Below, piece by piece: positions 1 to 6,399 of a DNA stretch of 64,000 nucleotides. The stretch's first letter is position 1. The number at the start of each line of letters is the position of its first letter. The stretch comes from Streptomyces tendae (GTDB taxonomy: Bacteria > Actinomycetota > Actinomycetes > Streptomycetales > Streptomycetaceae): contig NZ_CP043959.1 of the NCBI RefSeq assembly GCF_008632955.1, positions 6,014,001 to 6,078,000 on the forward strand, written 5' to 3'. Under the pieces are notes generated by a model. It was not told the origin of the DNA. It was given only the letters and a program-made list of their open reading frames with translations, and searched no databases. The position numbers were made by a program, and so were the translations under genes.

Positions 1-210
1 GCGCTTCTCGAGGATGCCCTGCGCGGTCAGCGACTGGAGGCGGGAGGCGAGGACCGCGCGCGGGATGCCGAGGTGGACGAGGAAGTCGTTGTAGCGCCGC
101 ACGCCGTAGAAGGCGTCGCGGATGACGAGCAGCGTCCAGCGTTCGCCGATGACTTCCAGGGCGCTCGCGATGGAGCACTCCTGCGTCGCGTAGTCCTTGC
201 CCAGTGCCAT
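1..210 (-). CDS. HxlR-family transcriptional regulator (partial, N-terminal part)
   Basis: The first 70 residues are visible before the gene leaves the left edge. It begins MALGKDYATQECSIASALEV, followed by IGERWTLLVIRDAFYGVRRY and a stretch ending in LASRLQSLTAQGILEKR. The early Cys, the 'GERWTLLVIRD' helix and the 'LASRL..L...GIL' recognition region are typical of HxlR winged-helix regulators, which often respond to reactive electrophiles or oxidants. It is divergent from an MFS transporter, and a large inverted repeat lies between them, so it probably controls that pump and itself. The ligand cannot be read from the sequence. Family assignment is firm; the start is inferred from conservation because no strong ribosome-binding site is seen. 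Confidence 0.88.
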   Translation of the reverse strand, partial: MALGKDYATQECSIASALEVIGERWTLLVIRDAFYGVRRYNDFLVHLGIPRAVLASRLQSLTAQGILEKR

Positions 211-242
211 GCCGTCCACTGTAACCACTTTTCCGTTTAATG

Positions 243-304
243 GTTCGTTGACTGAACCTACCGGTGCTACCGTGGTGGAACCCCAGTAGGTTCAATGAAC
301 GAAC
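243..304. promoter_or_regulatory. Interrupted inverted repeat, probable HxlR operator
   Basis: Two 19-bp arms (243-261 and 286-304) face each other across 24 bp. GTTCGTTGACTGAACCTAC on the left matches the reverse complement of the right arm at 16 of 19 positions, including perfect 9-bp (TGAACCTAC/GTAGGTTCA) and 7-bp (GTTCGTT/AACGAAC) blocks. A TTGACT -35-like hexamer (248-253) lies inside the left arm. It sits between the HxlR gene and the MFS gene, where an autoregulatory operator is expected. Confidence 0.6.
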
Positions 305-360
305 TCATCCCCGTCCACCACCCGCCACCCGTCCCCGATCCCGCAGAGGACCCCGACGAC

Positions 361-1779
361 ATGACCGCCACCCCCGCCTCCGCCGCGCGGGCGCAGGACA
401 CCACCCCGCGCACCGCCGCCCCCGGGTCCGGGCCCGCCGCCGGGTCGTCCCCGCGCCCGGCCGCCACGCTGGCCCTGACCAGCGCCGCCACCGCCGTGGC
501 GCTGATGACGTACACCGCGCCGATCGTGACGCTCCCCGCCACCGCGGCCGCCCTGCACACCCCGCTGTCCGCGCAGGCCTGGCTGCTCAACGGCACCCCG
601 CTCGGGCTCGCCGCCCTGCTGCTGGTGGCCGGCAGCCTCGCCGACGACTACGGCCGCCGCCGGATCTTCGTCTGGGGCACCCTGGCGCTCGGCGTCACCA
701 CCGCCCTCGGCGCCCTGGCCGGCTCGACCTGGCTGTTCACGCTGGCCCGGATCGCCCAGGGCGGGGCCAGCGCGGCCCTGCTGGCGAGCAGCCTGGGTCT
801 GATCGTGCACGCCTTCCCGACGGCCGCGGGGCGGCTGCGGGCGACAGGCGTGTGGGGGGCGTTCGTCACCGGCGGCATCGCGGTGGGCCCGCTGCTCGCC
901 GCGGGGATACCCGACTGGCGCGCGGTCTACGGCGTCCTCGGCGCCGCCGCCGTGGTGATCGCCCTCCTCGGCAGCCGGGCCCTCACCGAGTCACGCTCCG
1001 CGCGCGGCGGCCGGCCCGACTTCGCCGGCGCCGCGACCTTCGGCCCGGCGCTGGTCGCCCTGGTCGCGGCCCTCACCCTGGGCCGGGACGGCTGGCTGCG
1101 GGCACCGGTGCTGCTGCTGTTCGGGGCGACGGTCGTGCTGCTCGCCGGGTTCGCCCTGGTGGAGCGCCGGACGGCGACGCCGATGATCGACCTGTCGCTG
1201 CTGCGCCACCGCGGTTTCCTCGCCTCCTCCGTCGGCGGTCTGTTCACGGGGCTGTCGGTGATCGGCCTGTTCAGCTTCCTGCCGGCGGCGCTCCAGCGGC
1301 AGCTCGGCATGTCCGCGATGCACACGGCCCTGCTGTCCCTGCTGTGGGCGGGGCTCGCCTTCCTCGTCGCGCTCCAGGCCCGCCGCCTGGCCGGACGGAT
1401 CCCGACCCGCGTCCAGCTGGCCATCGCCTTCGCCCTGCACGCCGTCGGCGTGATCACCATGCTCGGCGCGATCGACGCGGGCTCCACGGCCCGTTTCGTC
1501 CCCGGCATGATCATCGCCGGCGTCGGCAGCGGCCTGCTGAACGCGGCACTGCCGCTGCTCGCCGTCGAGTCGGTCCCGGCCGCCCGCGCCGCGATGGGCT
1601 CCGGCGCCCAGCAGACCCTGCGCTACATCGGCTCGTGCGCCGGCGTCTCCCTCGTCATCGCGATCGCGACGTCGTCGGGCGGCGGCCTGGCCCGGGGCAC
1701 GGACATCGCGATGGTGGTCTCCGCGGTGCTGGCGCTGGTCGCGGCGGTGGGCGTGCTGGCCCTGCGGGAACGGTCGTAG
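361..1779 (+). CDS. MFS drug/proton antiporter
   Basis: This is a 472-residue integral membrane transporter of the major facilitator superfamily, related to the EmrB/QacA-like drug:H+ antiporters. After a hydrophilic Pro/Ala-rich N-terminus come about 12-14 hydrophobic segments. The MFS signature 'DDYGRRRIFVWG' lies in the loop after the second helix, and a 'GGIAVGPLLA' antiporter-type motif C lies in a later helix. An in-frame ATG at 295 would add 22 residues, but it lies inside the inverted repeat and has a poor ribosome-binding site. ATG 361 has AGAGGA about ten bases upstream, so I prefer it. Divergent from an HxlR regulator, it probably exports a toxic compound sensed by that regulator. 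Substrate unknown. Confidence 0.85.
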   Translation: MTATPASAARAQDTTPRTAAPGSGPAAGSSPRPAATLALTSAATAVALMTYTAPIVTLPATAAALHTPLSAQAWLLNGTPLGLAALLLVAGSLADDYGRRRIFVWGTLALGVTTALGALAGSTWLFTLARIAQGGASAALLASSLGLIVHAFPTAAGRLRATGVWGAFVTGGIAVGPLLAAGIPDWRAVYGVLGAAAVVIALLGSRALTESRSARGGRPDFAGAATFGPALVALVAALTLGRDGWLRAPVLLLFGATVVLLAGFALVERRTATPMIDLSLLRHRGFLASSVGGLFTGLSVIGLFSFLPAALQRQLGMSAMHTALLSLLWAGLAFLVALQARRLAGRIPTRVQLAIAFALHAVGVITMLGAIDAGSTARFVPGMIIAGVGSGLLNAALPLLAVESVPAARAAMGSGAQQTLRYIGSCAGVSLVIAIATSSGGGLARGTDIAMVVSAVLALVAAVGVLALRERS

Positions 1780-1828
1780 GGCGGTCCCCGAGGGCCGTCG
1801 GGCCCTCACTTCTGTCACCGGTCGGCAG

Positions 1829-1834
1829 TACCGT
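1829..1834 (+). promoter_or_regulatory. -10 box TACCGT, leaderless start for the SEC-C gene
   Basis: TACCGT ends exactly 7 nt before the ATG at 1842 and no Shine-Dalgarno sequence is present, so transcription probably begins at the A of the start codon. Confidence 0.45.
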
Positions 1835-1841
1835 GTCCCCC

Positions 1842-2858
1842 ATGCGCCCCGACACGCCTGCCGAAAACGTCGACCACACCACCGAGGCCGCCCGCCTGGA
1901 GCGGTTCGCCGACCGCTACCCCGAGGACGCGGAGGCCCTGCTCCTGCGGGCCGCCGCCCACCGGGAGCTGTCCGGCGACCGCCCCGCCGCGACCGCCCTC
2001 TACGACCGCCTGCTGGCCTCGGGCGCCGACCTGGACAACCCGTACCTGGTCCGCGCCCTGAAGGCCTCCAACCTGTGGGAGTATGGCCACGAGGCCGAGG
2101 CCCGCGCGATCATCGACGGCATCCGCGCGGCCGCCCCGCGCGACGCCGCCCCCTGGGTGATCGTCGCGGAGGCGCTGGAGGCGCACGACGAACTGCAGCA
2201 GGCGCACGAGACGTTCACCGAGGCGGTCCGGCTGCTGCTGACCGAGGTACCGGAGCCCCCGCGCGCCACGCACCCGCTGCTCCTCGGACGGCACCGGGTG
2301 CGCAGGATGCTCGGCGCCCCGCACGACGAGTGGGACGCGGTGGCGGACTCCGTCCACACCCACCCCATCGGCCTGGACGAGTTGCACGACCCCAAGCGCG
2401 TGTGGTCCCTGGGCTCGGAGAACCCGGCGGAGCTGGAGGCGGAGATCCTGCGGCTGCGCGCCGAACTGGGCGCGTACCGGGAGGCGTTGTCCCGCCCGTT
2501 CCCGGTGGCGGTGCTGCACTGGCCGGCCGGTGAACTGGCCGAGCTGACGGAGGCGTACCCGGACCTGGCGGAGGAGTACCCCTCCTACGAGGCGCACCTG
2601 GCGACGATAGAGACGGCCCTGCGCGAACTGGCCGCCTCCGGCACACCGAACCTGGGCATCGTCACCGGCACGGTCCCGTCGTACGAGGCGTTCGCGGCCT
2701 CGGAGCTGGCCTCCCCCGCCGACCCGGCACTGCTCCCCCAGTACGCGACCACGCTGGCGGCGCGGGGCCGCGCGGTGGCGTGGCCCCCGGAGCGCGCGGA
2801 GGCGTGCTGGTGCGGGTCGGGGCGGACGTACGGGGAGTGCCACGGGCCGGCGCTCTGA
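1842..2858 (+). CDS. TPR-like protein with C-terminal SEC-C zinc motif
   Basis: A 338-residue soluble protein. The first ~130 residues form helical pairs of tetratricopeptide character ('LERFADRYPEDAEALLLRAA', 'AALYDRLLASG'). The last 15 residues carry the SEC-C motif C-W-C-G-S-G-R-x-x-x-x-C-H-G, a small zinc knuckle also found at the end of SecA and in many bacterial proteins of unknown role. The start is the only ATG that begins with the conserved part; it lacks a ribosome-binding site but has a -10-like TACCGT 7 nt upstream, so it may be leaderless. The gene is 62 bp downstream of the MFS gene and probably separate. It ends in a strong hairpin. Function unknown; a role in protein binding is inferred only from the repeats. 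Confidence 0.85.
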   Translation: MRPDTPAENVDHTTEAARLERFADRYPEDAEALLLRAAAHRELSGDRPAATALYDRLLASGADLDNPYLVRALKASNLWEYGHEAEARAIIDGIRAAAPRDAAPWVIVAEALEAHDELQQAHETFTEAVRLLLTEVPEPPRATHPLLLGRHRVRRMLGAPHDEWDAVADSVHTHPIGLDELHDPKRVWSLGSENPAELEAEILRLRAELGAYREALSRPFPVAVLHWPAGELAELTEAYPDLAEEYPSYEAHLATIETALRELAASGTPNLGIVTGTVPSYEAFAASELASPADPALLPQYATTLAARGRAVAWPPERAEACWCGSGRTYGECHGPAL

Positions 2859-2869
2859 CGCACGCGTGA

Positions 2870-2912
2870 CAGTGCGCCCGCCCGCCGGTTCGTCCGGCGG
2901 GCGGGCGCACTG
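2870..2912 (+). terminator. Strong hairpin terminator after the SEC-C gene
   Basis: Two perfect 19-bp arms (2870-2888 and 2894-2912) enclose a TTCGT loop 11 bp after the stop codon. No long T-run follows. Confidence 0.7.
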
Positions 2913-2950
2913 CTGTGTGCGGTGACGGGTGTTTCTCCTGGGCCTACGCC

Positions 2951-3018
2951 CCTGTTGGGCAGGTACCCCTGCCGGGTCGGTACCTCTGCTGGGCCGGTTG
3001 CCCTGCTGGACCGGTTGC
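2951..3018. repeat. Four imperfect 17-bp tandem repeats
   Basis: Units at 2951-2967, 2968-2984, 2985-3001 and 3002-3018 follow the pattern CCTGYYGGRYMGGTWSC, for example CCTGCCGGGTCGGTACC and CCTGCTGGACCGGTTGC. A fifth partial unit (CCTACTT) runs into the stop codon of the haloperoxidase gene. The array lies between two gene ends and is not explained by either gene. Confidence 0.75.
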
Positions 3019-3019
3019 C

Positions 3020-3853
3020 CTACTTGGCGAGGAAGCTGAGGAGGGCGTCGGTGACCTCCTGGGCGTGGGTCCACAGCAGACCGTGCGGGGCGCCCTCGAT
3101 GACGACGTACTCGGCGTCGGGCAGGGCCCGGTGGAAGGGCTCACCGGTGGCCTCGATGGGGAGGATGCGGTCGGCGGTGCCGTGCAGGATCAGCGACGGG
3201 ACGTCGACCTTCTCGATGTCGGTGCGGAAGTCCGTCGTCCAGGTCGAGACGCTGGCGAGCGAGGCGTACCAGGAGGCGCCGGCGGCGACGTTCCAGCTGT
3301 TGCGCAGGGCCTCCTCGCTGATGCGGGTGCCGAGGTTCTCGTCCAGGTTGTAGAAGTCCTGGTAGAAGGCGGTGAAGTAGGCGTACCGGTCGTCGGTGAC
3401 GGCCTGCTTGATGCCTTCGAAGACGGCACCGTCGACGCCCGTGGGGTTGTCGTCGGTCTTGAGCAGGAACGGCTCGAGGGAGGCGAGGAACGCGGCCTTG
3501 GCGACCCGCTCCGAGCCGTAGGTGCCGAGGTAGCGGCCGACCTCGCCGGTGCCCATGGAGAACCCGACGAGGACCGCGTCGCGCAGGTCGAGGGTCTCCA
3601 TGACGGCGTTCAGGTCGGCGGCGAAGGTGTCGTAGTCGTAGCCGGTGGTGGGCTGGCTGGACCGGCCGAACCCGCGGCGGTCGTAGGTGATGACCCGGTA
3701 GCCGGCGGCGAGCAGGGCGGCGGACTGCTTCTCCCAGGAGTGGCCGTCGAGCGGGTACCCGTGGATCAGCACGACCGGCTGCCCGGTGCCGTGGTCCTCG
3801 TAGTAGAGGTCGATGGAGGCGGAGTTCTCCTGGCCGACGGTGATGAACGGCAT
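3020..3853 (-). CDS. bpoA2: Cofactor-free haloperoxidase / perhydrolase of BPO-A2 type
   Basis: This 277-residue alpha/beta hydrolase closely resembles bromoperoxidase BPO-A2 of Streptomyces (Kitasatospora) aureofaciens as I remember it. The start MPFITVGQEN, the block GTGQPVVLIHG and the end APHGLLWTHA are nearly the same. The catalytic triad is visible: Ser99 in GFSMGTGE, Asp228 in HGTADR and His257 in APHG. Such enzymes make peracids from carboxylic acids and hydrogen peroxide and so oxidise halides without metal or haem; the physiological role may simply be ester hydrolysis. The start is chosen by conservation and by AAGGG upstream. There is no signal peptide. A perfect 15-bp inverted repeat lies 63 bp upstream and probably controls expression, but no regulator gene is adjacent. 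Confidence 0.93.
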   Translation of the reverse strand: MPFITVGQENSASIDLYYEDHGTGQPVVLIHGYPLDGHSWEKQSAALLAAGYRVITYDRRGFGRSSQPTTGYDYDTFAADLNAVMETLDLRDAVLVGFSMGTGEVGRYLGTYGSERVAKAAFLASLEPFLLKTDDNPTGVDGAVFEGIKQAVTDDRYAYFTAFYQDFYNLDENLGTRISEEALRNSWNVAAGASWYASLASVSTWTTDFRTDIEKVDVPSLILHGTADRILPIEATGEPFHRALPDAEYVVIEGAPHGLLWTHAQEVTDALLSFLAK

Positions 3854-4222
3854 GGCGTTGCCCTTCCGTTGAGGTCCGGTGTGCGCTGAGCACTGATGAA
3901 GAAGATAGCGTCCCATTGAGTTGTGCGCAACTAGATTGCGCACAACTCAAATGGTCGGCGTCCTTCCCGCCGGCCGGCCGTGATCCGGATCCCCGTGCAG
4001 TCGCGCAGGCGGCACCGCGTGGCCCCGCCGCACGCGTCCGCCCTGACGGCCCGGCGCACACCCCTCATTCCACCCGCCGCCCCCGGCCCCGCCGTCCGCC
4101 ACCGGACCGAGATCCCCCGATGCCGGAGGTTGCAACCGGCCGGCCCGAGGTGGGCCGGCGGACTTGGTCCGCGAGACCGCGGGAGGAGGAAGGGGGGCGC
4201 ACGGCGCGGCCCTGCCGACCGG
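3854..4222. other. Intergenic region upstream of the haloperoxidase
   Basis: This stretch contains the perfect inverted repeat at 3916-3950 and, near 4140-4158, a short CCGGCCC/GGGCCGG stem that could weakly terminate the DUF1801 gene. No credible coding region is visible in any frame. Confidence 0.6.
3916..3950. promoter_or_regulatory. Perfect 15-bp inverted repeat, MarR/OhrR-like operator
   Basis: TTGAGTTGTGCGCAA (3916-3930) and its exact reverse complement (3936-3950) flank CTAGA. Each arm contains the near-palindromic core TTGTGCGCAA, resembling sites bound by OhrR-type MarR regulators. It is placed to control the haloperoxidase gene on the minus strand. No MarR gene is next to it. Confidence 0.65.
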
Positions 4223-4549
4223 TCAGCACACGGCGCCCGGCGAGACGGCCGTGGCCCTTAGCAGGAAGCACAGGCAGCTCTTGCCCATGTCGCGGCCGAC
4301 CAGTCGCTCGGCCAAGGCGTCGCGGACGTCGGGGCGCATCAGGTGGACGGAGATGTACTGCTTCCGACTGGCGAAGGCGACCTCCGCGACACCGCCGCGC
4401 TCATACGCGGGCATGCCGTAGGCCATGACCTCCGTGAAGCCCTGGAGCTCGGCCCGACACAGCTCACGCAACCGCGTCAGCACGGCTGTGCGGTCGTCTG
4501 GAACCTCGGCGAGGTAGACGTCGACGTCAGCTGCGCCGCTTTGCACCAC
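4223..4549 (-). CDS. DUF1801 protein with an internal C-terminal deletion
   Basis: A 108-residue protein of the DUF1801 (YdhG-like) family, recognised from YLAEVPDDRTAVLTRLRELC, the motif EVMAYGMPAYERGG and DMGKSCL. Relatives continue after 'GK.CL' with about a dozen residues of the type 'RFRRP..(V/I)DF' before a conserved end '(D/E)LLRATA.SPG.VC'. Here CLCF runs directly into LLRATAVSPGAVC, so an in-frame stretch seems lost while both flanks remain. Function of the family is unknown. The gene is the last ordinary one before the defence island. It may still fold, because the frame is kept. Confidence 0.8.
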   Translation of the reverse strand: MVQSGAADVDVYLAEVPDDRTAVLTRLRELCRAELQGFTEVMAYGMPAYERGGVAEVAFASRKQYISVHLMRPDVRDALAERLVGRDMGKSCLCFLLRATAVSPGAVC

Positions 4550-4806
4550 ATGGCAAGCTCATGCCGGGCATGGCTCCGGGCTCCCAGAGTGCGGCCGTCA
4601 GGCCTCACTGCCAATCCGCGAGGACCGCTAACTGCAACGAAAACGCAGGACGGAGCACCTCATGGCGACAAATTCAGGACCAATCCCCCCACTTCAAGAC
4701 TCAACACTTTCAATGTCCGACCTTTGCAGTACCGTCACACGAGCCAATTGAAGCGGAGGGCCGTCATGCGCTGACGACGCCCAGACCTGTGTACGCGAGG
4801 AAGCAC

Positions 4807-6360
4807 ATGCCCTACGAGCCCGGCACCGTCTGGCAGTACGAGGTCCCCACTACCGGCAGCACACATCTGCCGCCAGACGCCGGCTACGGCAAGGCACTGA
4901 CCAATCAGGGCTACGGCTTCGAGGTCGCCATCGCCGACTTGGTCGACAACTCAATCGATGCGGGAGCCGACAAGATCGTCGTGCACTTTCTGCGTGACGC
5001 CAAGCGCATCCTCACTCTGCTGGTCATCGACAACGGCAGGGGCATGGACGACGCCGGACTGGACGCAGCCATGACGGTGGGACGGCGCCGCGAGTACGGG
5101 GACAACGCCCTCGGCATGTACGGAACGGGGCTGAAAGCCGCATCGCTCTCCCACGCGGCTTCTCTGACCGTGGTGAGCCGCACCAAGCGCAGTCGCGCGG
5201 CCGGCCGGCGGCTCACGGCAGAGGGCATCGAGGACAGCTTCCGTTGTGACACGGTCGACCCGCGGTACGCACAAGAACTCGTGGACCGGTACGACGGCAT
5301 CATCGAGTGGCAGGGCTCGATCGTGCGCTGGGACCAAGTGCGGGCTTTCGAGACCGTGACGACCGGCCAGAGTGACCACTTCCTGTCCAAAGCCATCGCT
5401 CGCCTCGAAACTCACCTGGGTCTCTACTTGCACCGGTTCCTGCAGGACGGTCTCGCGCTCGACATCGCGGTGTGGGACGTGAGCAGCGCCGAGGGGGAGC
5501 TCGGTGAGGAAGTCGACCACATCGCCGTGCAGGCACTGGATCCGTTTGGCTACAAGGTGCCTGGAAAGGCGCGGTACCCGCGGACCTTCACTGCCCCCGT
5601 CGAGGGGCTCGGCGACGTCCAGCTGACCGCGCACATCTGGCCCGCGAAGTCGAAGCAGGCCGGGTTCCGGCAGATCGGCTCCCTCACGGACCGGCAGGGT
5701 TTCTACTTCTACCGCAACAACCGTCTGGTCCAGGCTGGCGGCTGGAACGGCCTGCGTAATCCGGAGGGGCACCTGGCGCTCGCCCGTGTCGAGGTCGACC
5801 TGCCGGCCCACGACAACAGCGTCCTGAGCCTGGACGTCAAGAAGGAAAGCGTCACCGTCACGCCTGCCTTCACACTCGGTGTGGAGATGGCCGCAGACGC
5901 AGCCGGACACACCTTCCACCAGTACCTGAATGACGCTGAGGCCACCTACCGGGAAGGGGCCAAGCGCAACGAGATCGTGCGCAAGGCAGTGACTCCCCCG
6001 GGCAAGGGAATGGACCCGGCGATCAAACGGGTCATCAAGGAAGAGCTGCCCGAGAAGCCGGGTGAGGAGCCGATCGCCTTCATCTGGGCCACGCTGCCCG
6101 TGGACAAGTTCTTCGACTTGGACCGCGAAAACAACGTCGTCCTGCTCAACAAGGCCTTCCGCAGCGACTTCAACGACGGGCGGCGCGGCGGGAGCAACGA
6201 CGTGCCTGTGACGAAAACTCTTCTGTACTTGCTGCTTGAGGACTGCTTCGGCCTCGGCCGCTGGGAACGGGGCCGGCAGGACCGGGTGGACTACTGGAAC
6301 ACGATTCTGCTGGCCGCCGCAGGCGCCCACCGCGAGCGCCGCGCGCAGGCAGCTGACTAG
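4807..6360 (+). CDS. MORC/GHKL-type ATPase, first gene of the defence operon
   Basis: A 517-residue protein with an N-terminal Hsp90-like (GHKL) ATPase fold. The N box is IADLVDNSIDAGA (residues 42-54), the G1 box is VIDNGRGMD (73-81), and the lid/G2 region is GMYGTGLKAASLS (103-115). This set is typical of MutL/MORC-like ATPases that clamp DNA and is classed with HATPase_c_3 proteins. The residue four before Asn48, normally the catalytic Glu, is Asp44. The remaining ~350 residues are probably the transducer and dimerisation regions. ATG 4807 has GAGGAAG six bases upstream. A Z1 helicase gene follows after 39 bp. Comparative work on bacterial MORC homologues places such ATPases in restriction-modification operons; ATP-driven DNA loading for the nuclease is my inference. 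Confidence 0.88.
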   Translation: MPYEPGTVWQYEVPTTGSTHLPPDAGYGKALTNQGYGFEVAIADLVDNSIDAGADKIVVHFLRDAKRILTLLVIDNGRGMDDAGLDAAMTVGRRREYGDNALGMYGTGLKAASLSHAASLTVVSRTKRSRAAGRRLTAEGIEDSFRCDTVDPRYAQELVDRYDGIIEWQGSIVRWDQVRAFETVTTGQSDHFLSKAIARLETHLGLYLHRFLQDGLALDIAVWDVSSAEGELGEEVDHIAVQALDPFGYKVPGKARYPRTFTAPVEGLGDVQLTAHIWPAKSKQAGFRQIGSLTDRQGFYFYRNNRLVQAGGWNGLRNPEGHLALARVEVDLPAHDNSVLSLDVKKESVTVTPAFTLGVEMAADAAGHTFHQYLNDAEATYREGAKRNEIVRKAVTPPGKGMDPAIKRVIKEELPEKPGEEPIAFIWATLPVDKFFDLDRENNVVLLNKAFRSDFNDGRRGGSNDVPVTKTLLYLLLEDCFGLGRWERGRQDRVDYWNTILLAAAGAHRERRAQAAD

Positions 6361-6399
6361 CCGGTACCGCTCTCACATCAGTCCTGACTGGGGGGAACT

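Noticed and set aside
2951..3018. CRISPR array.
   Set aside because: The 17-bp units are directly adjacent with no spacers and no cas genes are in the window.
3947..4135. Possible 62-codon gene upstream of the haloperoxidase.
   Set aside because: Gly/Arg/Pro-rich translation, no ribosome-binding site, and it overlaps the inverted repeat.
4223..4549. DUF1801 gene cut off by insertion of the defence island.
   Set aside because: Its real C-terminal end (LLRATAVSPGAVC) is present; the change is an internal in-frame deletion, and the island lies on the promoter side of the gene.
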